Source of the DNA: Patescibacteria group bacterium
GTDB taxonomy: Bacteria > Patescibacteriota > Patescibacteriia > UBA2591 > PGYQ01
DNA: 7,141 bases
Direction of reading: 5' to 3'
NCBI GenBank assembly: GCA_020061725.1
Contig: JAGUXS010000057.1
Span: 1 to 7,141, forward strand
Shown: positions 1-5,403 of the stretch, piece by piece
Numbering within the stretch: the first letter of the stretch is position 1
Layout: each line of letters starts with the position of its first letter
Translations under genes and position numbers: made by a program
The notes under the pieces: generated by a model
What the model was told of the DNA's origin: nothing
Seen by the model: the letters and a program-made list of their open reading frames with translations, nothing else
The model's database searches: none

Positions 1-3
1 AAC

Positions 4-729
4 TTATATCACCAATTTATTCTGCAATTTTTTTTTGGCCAAATTTTGAGCCCGAAGCAGGCTATCAAAAGTCCCGGCATCTATCCATTCGCCATTTACA
101 ATCGCGACTTCCAATTCCTTTTTTTCCAAATAGATAGAATTGATATCGGTAATTTCAAGCTCTCCCCGCCCGCTTGGCTTTAAATTTTTGGCAATTTTTA
201 CGACCTTATTGTCATAAACATAAAGTCCGGTTACGGCATAATCGCTTAGCCACTCTTTCGGCTTTTCCACAATCTTTTGGGCTTTCCCATTTTCATCAAA
301 TTTAACTACGCCAAATCTTTCCGGATCCGGCACTTTTTTAGCAAATACTTTACCGCCTTTTCTAAAATTCTTTATTTCCTCGCTTAAATCATCTTCAAAA
401 ATATTGTCTCCCAAAATTAAGGTAACATTATCTTCGTCAATAAAATTTTCTCCGATTATAAAAGCTTCCGCAATTCCAGCTGGCTGGTCCTGAATTTCAT
501 AAGTAAATTTCACGCCGAATTCTTTACCGCTGCCAAGCAGGTTTAAATAATCTCCAGCTCTTTCCGGCGCTACAATAATTAAAATTTCTTTTATCCCCGC
601 TTTAATTAAAGTGTTTAAAGGATAATAAATCATCGGCCGATTATAAATCGGCAATAATTGTTTGCTTGTTACTTTGGTGCAGGGTCTTAACCTTGTCGCT
701 GCCCCGCCTGATAAAATTATTCCGCGCAT
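4..729 (-). CDS. rmlA: Glucose-1-phosphate thymidylyltransferase (short RmlA class)
   Basis: This enzyme joins glucose 1-phosphate and dTTP to give dTDP-glucose and pyrophosphate, the first step of dTDP-deoxysugar synthesis in the cytoplasm. The 241 residues form one nucleotidyltransferase domain. The N-terminal loop reads GGAATRLRP (8-16), with Ala at the third position where Gly is more usual, followed by the Lys of SKQLLP (K23). QPAGIAEA (82-89), LGDN with metal ligand D108 (106-109), EKP (155-157), GRGELEITDIN (187-197) and WIDAGT with the second metal ligand D217 (215-220) are all present. At about 240 residues it lacks the extra C-terminal part of the roughly 290-residue tetrameric RmlA enzymes that carries much of the dTDP-sugar feedback site, so its control may differ (inference). 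The ATG is followed directly by the conserved beta strand, and no Shine-Dalgarno precedes it. It is the last gene of the run seen here, 82 bases after rmlD. Confidence 0.95.
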   Translation of the reverse strand: MRGIILSGGAATRLRPCTKVTSKQLLPIYNRPMIYYPLNTLIKAGIKEILIIVAPERAGDYLNLLGSGKEFGVKFTYEIQDQPAGIAEAFIIGENFIDEDNVTLILGDNIFEDDLSEEIKNFRKGGKVFAKKVPDPERFGVVKFDENGKAQKIVEKPKEWLSDYAVTGLYVYDNKVVKIAKNLKPSGRGELEITDINSIYLEKKELEVAIVNGEWIDAGTFDSLLRAQNLAKKKLQNKLVI

Positions 730-746
730 AATATTTAAATACCGTT

Positions 747-771
747 AAGTTAAATTTAGCAAATTTAACTT
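747..771. repeat. Perfect 11-bp inverted repeat between rmlD and rmlA
   Basis: The arms AAGTTAAATTT (747-757) and AAATTTAACTT (761-771) are exact reverse complements around a 3-base AGC loop. The structure sits 18 bases before the rmlA start. Four bases further upstream, at 775-785, there is a small second palindrome (ACTCA, C, TGAGT). The arms are almost all A/T and no T-run follows in the reading direction, so this does not look like a normal intrinsic terminator. It could be an RNA hairpin in the rmlD-rmlA message, a binding site, or a remnant of the repeat elements that fill the other spacers. The rest of the 82-base spacer (730-811) shows no convincing promoter. Confidence 0.7.
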
Positions 772-811
772 CTAACTCACTGAGTGTCTGATATACTACT
801 TTTATCACATT

Positions 812-1660
812 TTATCTTTTTTGCAAATATTCAGCCAAAGCTTCTTGCCAGGAGCGTAGTTTAGGAAACTTAGTATTAAGAAGCACTGAATTTTTCGGTC
901 GTTTAGCCGGCCGCGGATATTGCTCAGACTTAATGGCCATAATTTCTTTTTTTAGCTCGGATAATCTAAATATTTCTTGAGCCCAATCATACCAGGAAGC
1001 CCGGCCCTCATTAACCAAATGATAAATGCCAAATGAATGTTTTTCTTCAATCAATTTCTTAGTTGCCACAGCTAAATCAATTACATAAGTCGGATTACTT
1101 ATTTCATCACTGACAAATTTAAATGAATCTTGTCTTTCAGCTAACTCTAAAATTAAATCAACAAAACTTTTTTTGGCGCCCGGCACTAAAACCGCTGGCC
1201 CAAAAAGTAAATTAGTGCGAATTAAATAAAATTTATTAGTTCCTCGCACCAACTCTTTTTCACCTAAGTGTTTTGAAAAGGCGTATTTGGAAATCGGCTG
1301 CGGTCTGTCATCTTCCCTGTAGCCATCTTTTTCACCATCAAAGATATACCCAGTACTATAATGAACAATTAAAGCATTAATTTCCTGGGCAACGTTAGCT
1401 AAATAACCAACGGCATAACCATTAATTAAGTTAGCTAACCCCTCCTGCTCTTCACAACCGTCAACATTATTATAGGCAGCTGAATTAATAATTATGTCTG
1501 ATTTTTTGACTGAAATTTTCTCACGAATTTCTTCAAAATTGGCGATATCAATTTCCTCCTTATCCCAGCCAATGACTTGATAATTTTTATCCTCACTAAA
1601 AACCTTGACCAACTGCTGTCCCAACATTCCCTTGGCACCGATAATTAAAATTTTTTCCAT
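812..1660 (-). CDS. rmlD: RmlD-like dTDP-4-keto-6-deoxysugar reductase
   Basis: This short-chain dehydrogenase family protein is expected to reduce the 4-keto group of a dTDP-4-keto-6-deoxyhexose with NAD(P)H, the last step to dTDP-L-rhamnose. Its 282 residues match the usual RmlD length. The Rossmann fingerprint is GAKGMLG (8-14), NSAAYNNVD (59-67) is the typical strand-loop, and the catalytic triad can be read as T103, Y126 and K130 (YAFSK, 126-130). The C-terminal RPKNSVL (254-260) is a familiar RmlD signature. Two positions are unusual: the common STDYVFDG motif reads STGYIFDG (102-109, Asp to Gly), and the common RTxWVYG reads RTNLLFG (148-154, Trp to Leu). Both lie at the substrate pocket in known RmlD structures, so the exact sugar is uncertain. 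The start is 8 bases after the previous stop, with only a weak AAGG about 12 bases upstream. The rmlD symbol rests on family and context. Confidence 0.85.
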   Translation of the reverse strand: MEKILIIGAKGMLGQQLVKVFSEDKNYQVIGWDKEEIDIANFEEIREKISVKKSDIIINSAAYNNVDGCEEQEGLANLINGYAVGYLANVAQEINALIVHYSTGYIFDGEKDGYREDDRPQPISKYAFSKHLGEKELVRGTNKFYLIRTNLLFGPAVLVPGAKKSFVDLILELAERQDSFKFVSDEISNPTYVIDLAVATKKLIEEKHSFGIYHLVNEGRASWYDWAQEIFRLSELKKEIMAIKSEQYPRPAKRPKNSVLLNTKFPKLRSWQEALAEYLQKR

Positions 1661-1668
1661 AATATTTG

Positions 1669-2373
1669 CTAACCTTGATTATTTATAATCTTTTCTAAAT
1701 ATTCTTTGACCTTGAGTTGCTCCCTAAAAGAATTTTCTAACTCAATGCTAATAATTTCTGGTAAATAATCAAAATATTTTTGTATATAATCCAAATCACT
1801 GAGTTTCTTTAAAAAATGAGTGTGGTTTTTTAAAACCAACTTTTTAAAAAAAGGGATTTTACAAGAAATGTTTCTGATCGCTGAAATATGACAGCAACCA
1901 ATTTGAAATCTTCCTATTAATTTAAGTATTTTTTCATTGTATTCTTTGCCTTTCAATTGAGAAAATTTTTCCCAATGGGTTAAATCAAGGCAGAGTCCTC
2001 CACATTTTTTTAATTCTTCAATCGTTGGTATTTCTTTAACATTTTCAATATAAATCCTTGAAGCATACTTTGAATAATCAAAAAATGGTGGATGACTTTT
2101 TTCTGGATGGATATTAAAGACCTGAGTTTGATATTTTTCAACAAAATAATCCAACTCCCAAAGTTCCATATCATTGCGCAAATGAACATGGGAAATTCTT
2201 TCAATTGGACTTTTTTCTAACAATCGGTATAATTTTTTTCTTTCTTCCGGCGACAAAACTGTTGGGAATAGAGCTATCTCTTGAATATTATAAAATTTTA
2301 TTTCTTTTATTTTTTCTCGCCAATTAGAACGAGAAGTAGTTGTCAGACCTAATAAAATTTTTTTATCTTTCAT
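1669..2373 (-). CDS. TIM-barrel protein, xylose isomerase-like / sugar epimerase fold
   Basis: This 234-residue protein has no assured function. Eight strand-like segments are spaced as in a TIM barrel: ILLGLTT (6-12), EIALFPT (32-38), ISHVHL (60-65), QVFNIHP (84-90), RIYIEN (106-111), GLCLDLTH (126-133), GCCHISA (159-165) and IISIELEN (207-214). Strands 5 to 8 place E110, D130, H162 and E211 where the xylose isomerase-like superfamily, such as ketose 3-epimerases, puts its Glu/Asp/His/Glu metal ligands, and D130-L-T-H133 matches the DxxH motif of those enzymes. A sugar isomerase or epimerase is therefore the best guess; an AP-endonuclease-like role is less likely in this setting. The start overlaps the end of rmlB by 11 bases and the stop (TAG, the only non-TAA stop here) is 8 bases before rmlD, so it is surely co-translated with them. 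Its G+C is about 28% by hand count against about 37% for rmlD, which suggests a separate origin. Confidence 0.8.
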   Translation of the reverse strand: MKDKKILLGLTTTSRSNWREKIKEIKFYNIQEIALFPTVLSPEERKKLYRLLEKSPIERISHVHLRNDMELWELDYFVEKYQTQVFNIHPEKSHPPFFDYSKYASRIYIENVKEIPTIEELKKCGGLCLDLTHWEKFSQLKGKEYNEKILKLIGRFQIGCCHISAIRNISCKIPFFKKLVLKNHTHFLKKLSDLDYIQKYFDYLPEIISIELENSFREQLKVKEYLEKIINNQG

Positions 2374-3373
2374 GATATTGTTTTTGATAATATTCTTTGT
2401 ATTCCCCGCTTTTAATTCTTCTCCACCAATCTTTATTGTTTTTATACCATTCTATTGTTTTATAAAGCCCCTCATCGAAATTCATTTTCGGCTCCCAACC
2501 AAGTTCTTTTTTTGCTTTTGAGCAGTCCATCGCGTAGCGAAAGTCATGTCCCTTTCTGTCAGGCACGTATTCAATCATATCCTCGCCCATTCCCATTTTT
2601 TCAAGAATCATTCTGGTTATTTCTATATTGGCAATTTCATTGCCTCCGCCTAGACAGTAAGTTTCGCCGATTTTTCCTTTTTTAATAATCGCTTCCACGC
2701 CAGCATTATGATCATCAACGTAAATCCAGTCGCGAATATTTTTTCCTTCGCCGTAAACCGGAACTTTTTTATTTTCCATTAAATTAGTGATAAATAATGG
2801 AATAAGTTTTTCCGGAAACTGGTATGACCCGTAATTATTTGTGCAATTGGAAATAGTAATTGGCAATTGATGGGTGTGAAAATAAGCTCGAACTAAATGT
2901 TCAGCCGCCGCCTTGGAAGCGCTATAAGGGTTACGCGGATCGTAAGGAGTTTTTTCATTAAATTTTAGATCATCCGGTCCCAGCGCGCCAAAAACTTCAT
3001 CAGTAGAAATATAGTGAAATCTAATCAAGCCGTTATTTTTAGCCGCGTCCAACAAGACTCTTGCGCCTTCAACATTGGTTCTAATAAAATCTCCGCTATC
3101 CATTATGGAACGATCAACGTGCGATTCAGCGGCAAAATGAACTATCAAGTCAACGTCTTTTACTAAATCGCTGACAATATTTATATCGCAAATATCACCT
3201 TTAACGAATTTATAGTTCACATTCTCTTCTATGTCTTTTAAATTTTCTAAATTGCCAGCATAAGTCAAAGCATCCAGATTGACAATCTCATAATCCGGGT
3301 ATTTTTTGAGAATATAATGGATAAAATTGGAGCCGATGAAACCAGCGCCGCCAGTAATAAGGAGTTTAGTCAT
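2363..3373 (-). CDS. rmlB: dTDP-glucose 4,6-dehydratase
   Basis: This extended short-chain dehydrogenase converts dTDP-glucose to dTDP-4-keto-6-deoxy-glucose using a tightly bound NAD, the committed step toward rhamnose and other 6-deoxysugars. The 336 residues are of normal length. The NAD fingerprint TGGAGFIGSN (7-16), LDALTYAGN (33-41), the catalytic STDEVFG (123-129, giving T124, D125 and E126), YSASK (150-154, Y150 and K154), NCTNNYG (176-182), QFPEKLIP (185-192) and RDWIYVDDH (214-222) are all intact, so it should be active. The C-terminus (WWRRIKSGEY, 317-326) is also typical of RmlB. The ATG starts at once into the first beta strand and no Shine-Dalgarno is seen. The 130-base spacer upstream is filled by a repeat element. 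The stop lies inside the next gene, an 11-base overlap that points to coupled translation. Confidence 0.97.
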   Translation of the reverse strand: MTKLLITGGAGFIGSNFIHYILKKYPDYEIVNLDALTYAGNLENLKDIEENVNYKFVKGDICDINIVSDLVKDVDLIVHFAAESHVDRSIMDSGDFIRTNVEGARVLLDAAKNNGLIRFHYISTDEVFGALGPDDLKFNEKTPYDPRNPYSASKAAAEHLVRAYFHTHQLPITISNCTNNYGSYQFPEKLIPLFITNLMENKKVPVYGEGKNIRDWIYVDDHNAGVEAIIKKGKIGETYCLGGGNEIANIEITRMILEKMGMGEDMIEYVPDRKGHDFRYAMDCSKAKKELGWEPKMNFDEGLYKTIEWYKNNKDWWRRIKSGEYKEYYQKQYHER

Positions 3374-3408
3374 AATTTTTAATTTTGTAATTTTAAAATT
3401 CTTGGATT

Positions 3409-3426
3409 AGCAAACTTTAGTTTGCT
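3409..3426. repeat. Short perfect hairpin AGCAAACT/AGTTTGCT
   Basis: An 18-base palindrome with 8-bp arms and a 2-base TT loop. It is the inner of the two tandem hairpins in the HIT-rmlB spacer and the closer to the rmlB start, 36 bases before it. The pair of near-identical stems is the core of the surrounding repeat element. Confidence 0.65.
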
Positions 3427-3445
3427 CCTTGGTCCTTGGTTGAAC

Positions 3446-3461
3446 GCAAGCTAAAGCTTGC
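3446..3461. repeat. Short perfect hairpin GCAAGCT/AGCTTGC
   Basis: A 16-base palindrome with 7-bp arms and a 2-base AA loop. It is the outer of two tandem hairpins in the HIT-rmlB spacer, 20 bases away from the AGCAAACT/AGTTTGCT hairpin at 3409-3426. In the message it would lie in the rmlB leader, 70 to 90 bases before the start codon. The two stems share the pattern GCAA(A/G)CT, so one may be a diverged copy of the other. Confidence 0.65.
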
Positions 3462-3502
3462 TATTTCATTCTTCTAAATATTTAAAAATTAGAAATTAGA
3501 AA

Positions 3503-3532
3503 ATTATATATTATTTTTTATCTTTTCCGCAA
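3503..3532 (-). promoter_or_regulatory. Possible internal promoter for rmlB (weak)
   Basis: Reading leftward, a perfect TATAAT (3508-3503) overlaps the HIT stop codon. It is preceded by TTGCGG (3532-3527) after an 18-base gap; only 3 of 6 bases match TTGACA. Transcription would begin near 3496 and carry both hairpins in a leader of about 120 bases. In DNA this AT-rich a TATAAT can arise by chance, so this is a weak candidate. Confidence 0.25.
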
Positions 3533-3899
3533 TTTCTACCATTTCTTCTTTGCTAACTTCTTTAACATTATCCAATCTGATTGCTCCGCCGTGGCCGTCG
3601 TTGGGCAATCTTGGCACCAACCAAACATGAGCGTGCGGCACCTCTTCGCCAAAAACTAAAGAAACAATGTAGTCAGTTGCAAAACTTTTTTTTAAAGTTT
3701 TGGCAATTTTTTGTATCACTTGATAATAGCCACCAATGTCTTCCACATCCCAAATCCAGTGATAATGTTTTTTTGGAATGACTAAAGTATGGCCTGGATT
3801 TAGGGGCCTAATATCCAAAAAGGCAAAATAATTGTCGTCCTCATAAACTTTGTGGCTGGGAATCTCGCCCGCCACAATTTTACAAAAAATACAATCCAT
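3504..3899 (-). CDS. HIT-domain protein with altered triad (HxHxW)
   Basis: The 131-residue protein is a small histidine-triad (HIT) nucleotide-binding protein. Family members split nucleoside phosphoramidates, adenylates or dinucleoside polyphosphates in the cytoplasm. The N-terminal CIFC (C3, C6) looks like the zinc-binding start of Fhit/Hint-like bacterial HIT proteins. FLDIRPLNPGHTLVIPKKH (27-45) is the canonical core with the conserved NPGH (34-37). The triad HxHxHxx reads H89-A-H91-V-W93, in VPHAHVWLVPR (87-97). The middle His, the expected nucleophile, is kept, but the third His is Trp; the TGG codon can be read directly. Activity may be changed, or this may be a natural subfamily. It lies between the RmlC-like gene and rmlB, with repeat elements on both sides, and has no obvious step in the sugar pathway. 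It may act on nucleotide by-products or merely be a passenger. Confidence 0.9.
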   Translation of the reverse strand: MDCIFCKIVAGEIPSHKVYEDDNYFAFLDIRPLNPGHTLVIPKKHYHWIWDVEDIGGYYQVIQKIAKTLKKSFATDYIVSLVFGEEVPHAHVWLVPRLPNDGHGGAIRLDNVKEVSKEEMVEIAEKIKNNI

Positions 3900-4057
3900 A
3901 AAAATTCAAAATGCAAAAATCAAAATGCAAAATGACAATGCAAAATTCAAAATTAATTAAATTGTCATGCTGAACTTGTTTCAGTATCTCTTAGACCCGG
4001 AAGATGACAATAATGTTGTCACTTTTTAACCTTTGAATTTTGACTTTTGACTTAATT
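3900..4057. repeat. Heptad-arm inverted repeat with TGTCATGCTGAAC core (copy A)
   Basis: The left arm begins one base past the HIT start codon and reads as 7-base units AAAATTC, AAAATGC, AAAAATC, AAAATGC, AAAATGA, then a 6-base CAATGC, then AAAATTC and AAAATTA (3901-3955). The right arm is inverted, with units GAATTTT, GACTTTT, GACTTAA (4035-4055). The core runs from ATTGTCAT (3961-3968) to ATGACAAT (4004-4011) and contains a hairpin, CTGAA/TTCAG, with a 5-base loop (3970-3984). A further TTGTCA at 4016-4021 pairs with TGACAA at 4006-4011. The left arm matches the element at 5404 with 39 of 43 identical positions (3910-3952 against 5412-5454) in the same register, so these are copies of one family. 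This fills most of the 167-base spacer between the RmlC-like gene and the HIT gene. Confidence 0.75.
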
Positions 4058-4066
4058 AAATGAAAT

Positions 4067-4519
4067 TTACCCTATTTTATAAGGCGACTCTGGATCATTT
4101 TCCCACCTTACTTCATCAACCTCTTCTTTTTTGCCTTTGCCTTTGTAAAGTTTGTCTGGCAAGTTGATGCAATAGCCAGAGACATCAGAAATACATTTAT
4201 AACCATGGACTAGACCTGGCGGTACTAAAATTGCCATTGGGTTATCTTCGCCAGCTTCAATAATTTCTTGTTTTTGATAAGTTGGGGAATCTGGCCGATT
4301 ATCCCAAAGATAAAGTCGAAATTTGCCCGGCCCTAAAAAAACAAAAAAATCAGCTTGTTCTTTATGTTCATGCGGCCCGCGAACAACACCAGGTTTAGTT
4401 ACCGAAACATAACTCATCTGTGGTTGATAGCTGATTTCATCAGAACGATAAATTTCAGCCAGCCACCCTCGCTGGTCTTTATTTTTGTTTAATTGTTTTA
4501 TTATTACGCCGTTAATCAT
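4067..4519 (-). CDS. Short RmlC-like cupin, probable dTDP-4-keto-6-deoxysugar epimerase
   Basis: The protein belongs to the RmlC-type cupins, which epimerise C3 and/or C5 of dTDP-4-keto-6-deoxyglucose between the RmlB and RmlD steps. At 150 residues it is shorter than usual RmlC (about 180). DQRGWLAEIYRSDE (15-28) matches the RmlC strand RGxxxExxR. VVRGPHEH (45-52) takes the place of the usual RGLHYQ, with H50 at the expected catalytic His. VPPGLVHGY (99-107) is the standard second cupin motif. Y116 fits the catalytic Tyr region, and WENDPESPY (139-147) resembles the RmlC ending WNDP. The HxH at 50-52 with H105 looks like a metal-binding cupin set, which classical RmlC lacks. The start overlaps the end of the small membrane gene by 8 bases (ATGATTAA). 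It could be a 3,5-epimerase, a single-site epimerase or a related isomerase; the gene is left without a symbol. Confidence 0.85.
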   Translation of the reverse strand: MINGVIIKQLNKNKDQRGWLAEIYRSDEISYQPQMSYVSVTKPGVVRGPHEHKEQADFFVFLGPGKFRLYLWDNRPDSPTYQKQEIIEAGEDNPMAILVPPGLVHGYKCISDVSGYCINLPDKLYKGKGKKEEVDEVRWENDPESPYKIG

Positions 4520-4733
4520 ACTTATTATCTTTAAAAATTAAACTTACCATCCCGCTTGCCAAAACCAATCCTAAAATCATGTTCATATTAAGATAATTAA
4601 CCGCAAAACCCGGGCGCCAAAGCTCAAACAAAGCAAAAACCAAAAAGGTGGCGGCTGAAATCTTAAAAATATCGTCAATAATTTCTAAAGTAAAATGTTT
4701 GATTAAATTTTTTTGTTCGGTATCTTTAAACAT
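4512..4733 (-). CDS. Small two-helix membrane protein, unknown function
   Basis: I do not recognise this 73-residue protein. A charged N-terminus (about residues 1-22, MFKDTEQKNLIKHF at the start) is followed by two hydrophobic segments, about 23-39 (KISAATFLVFALF) and 50-67 (MNMILGLVLASGMVSLIF). They are joined by a short loop with WRPGF (39-43), and a charged tail KDNKYD follows. The open frame can be extended upstream to a TTG at 4784, but those 17 extra codons (RDLDSRFHRND) are translation of the palindromic repeat at 4743-4799. The ATG at 4733, just past the repeat, is therefore chosen. The end overlaps the RmlC-like gene by 8 bases, indicating co-translation. It probably sits in the cytoplasmic membrane as a partner of the surface-sugar machinery (inference from position only). 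Confidence 0.65.
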   Translation of the reverse strand: MFKDTEQKNLIKHFTLEIIDDIFKISAATFLVFALFELWRPGFAVNYLNMNMILGLVLASGMVSLIFKDNKYD

Positions 4734-4742
4734 AACGCTAAC

Positions 4743-4799
4743 ATTGTCATTCCTGTGAAAACGGGAATCCAGATCCCGGATCAAGTCCGGGATGACAAT
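4743..4799. repeat. Palindromic repeat, two hairpins bounded by ATTGTCAT/ATGACAAT
   Basis: The 57-base element begins with ATTGTCAT (4743-4750) and ends with its exact reverse complement ATGACAAT (4792-4799). Inside are two hairpins. The first is ATTCCTG/CGGGAAT with one T-G mismatch (4749-4755 and 4762-4768). The second is ATCCCGGA/TCCGGGAT, perfect, with a 5-base loop (4773-4793). It fits between the stop of the 200-residue gene (4801) and the start of the small membrane gene (4733). TGTCATTCC-type palindromes of this kind are scattered through many bacterial genomes (REP-like). The first hairpin nearly matches the Neisseria dRS3 core pattern ATTCCC-N8-GGGAAT, but shared origin is not shown. 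Confidence 0.8.
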
Positions 4800-4800
4800 A

Positions 4801-5403
4801 TTAAAAAATCTTTTTAATAAACTTCTTAATTAAAATTGGCACATCCTTCATTCCCAACGGCTCTTTTTCCAAAACTACCTCTATAGAATTAATTTTAATT
4901 TCTCCTCCCTGCTCATCTAAATACGGCGAGGAAAGGGCGAATCTTGACTTATTATCTTTAATATAAGCGTTAGCTAAATTAAAATCAACCTCGGCCACCT
5001 GCCAGAAACCTTCTCTTTCAGTCGGCACAACATTTTTAAAATAATATTGAAAACCCGGCCCAACTTGATAGCCCAAACGAAAATTATCAACTTTATCAGT
5101 TTGATACTTTAAAATCAAATGGGCTTTTTGAAAACTTACTGGCAGATGAACTTTAAAATAAACCGGATCAATAATTATGCTCTGATAATATTGCCCTTCT
5201 TTATCTTTTTCAACTCCTAAAACTCTCCCGGTCGGATAAAGTCGGCTGATAAAAGGAGAAAGTTCTTGCAAATTATAATTTGCCGAAAGTTTTCCAGAAG
5301 GAACAAGATTTTTGTTAACCAGCCAAAGAAAGGTCAAAGTTGGAACAATGATTAAAATTATTCTGATTATTTTATACCATCTTTTTAGATTATCTTGTTT
5401 CAT
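4801..5403 (-). CDS. Membrane-anchored protein with outer beta-rich domain
   Basis: This 200-residue protein has no function I can assign. Residues 1-11 are positively charged (KRWYK), followed by one hydrophobic segment at about 12-30 (IIRIILIIVPTLTFLWLV). This makes it a signal anchor, and the rest should lie outside the membrane. The outer part (about 35-185) has alternating strand patterns, including SIIIDPVYFKVHLP (75-88), KAHLILKYQ (93-101), FRLGYQVGP (108-116) and IKINSIEVVLEKE (169-181), and looks like a beta-sandwich, perhaps sugar- or wall-binding. Such domains next to GT-C proteins are a pattern I associate with Patescibacteria, without a name to give. It lies 62 bases downstream of the glycosyltransferase, in a spacer made wholly of repeat, and has no Shine-Dalgarno. 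A role with the glycosyltransferase in surface sugar display is inference. Confidence 0.75.
   Translation of the reverse strand: MKQDNLKRWYKIIRIILIIVPTLTFLWLVNKNLVPSGKLSANYNLQELSPFISRLYPTGRVLGVEKDKEGQYYQSIIIDPVYFKVHLPVSFQKAHLILKYQTDKVDNFRLGYQVGPGFQYYFKNVVPTEREGFWQVAEVDFNLANAYIKDNKSRFALSSPYLDEQGGEIKINSIEVVLEKEPLGMKDVPILIKKFIKKIF

Larger units (their letters stand above)
3374..3503. repeat. Spacer-filling repeat: heptad AT arms around two hairpins
   Basis: The element fills the spacer between the HIT gene stop and the rmlB start. The left arm reads as 7-base units (AATTTTT, AATTTTG, TAATTTT, AAAATTC; 3374-3401). The right arm has AAATTAG twice then AAAATTA (3486-3506, running into the HIT stop codon), which is similar in reverse complement. 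Between them are two short perfect hairpins: AGCAAACT/AGTTTGCT with a 2-base loop (3409-3426) and GCAAGCT/AGCTTGC with a 2-base loop (3446-3461). They are separated by a tandem heptamer, TCCTTGG twice (3426-3439). No T-run follows either hairpin in the reading direction, so a classical terminator is not supported. It resembles the dispersed palindromic repeats of bacterial genomes; its family cannot be named from one window. Confidence 0.65.

Noticed and set aside
28..36. Run of nine T (nine A in rmlA) as a programmed slippage site
   Set aside because: It lies in the last few codons of rmlA, the normal frame ends properly, and such runs are common in DNA this AT-rich.
2010..2204. 64-codon open frame on the minus strand inside the TIM-barrel gene
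   Set aside because: It is an out-of-frame shadow in very AT-rich coding DNA, with low-complexity composition and no motif. The overlapping frame has a convincing fold pattern.
2455..2685. 76-codon open frame on the + strand opposite rmlB
   Set aside because: It lies opposite a fully conserved enzyme gene, and its Ser/Phe/Arg-rich translation fits an antisense shadow.
3581..3781. 66-codon open frame on the + strand opposite the HIT gene
   Set aside because: It is antisense to a conserved HIT gene with no motif or initiation signal.
3901..3955. CRISPR or tandem-repeat array
   Set aside because: Units are 7 bases, contiguous and degenerate, with no unique spacers and no cas genes.
4734..4784. 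Upstream TTG start for the small membrane protein
   Set aside because: The added codons are translation of the palindromic repeat. The ATG at 4733 lies outside it and gives a normal membrane protein.
4773..4793. Strong G+C hairpin as a rho-independent terminator
   Set aside because: No T-run follows it in the gene direction, and a co-directed gene starts 40 bases later; it fits a repeat element better.
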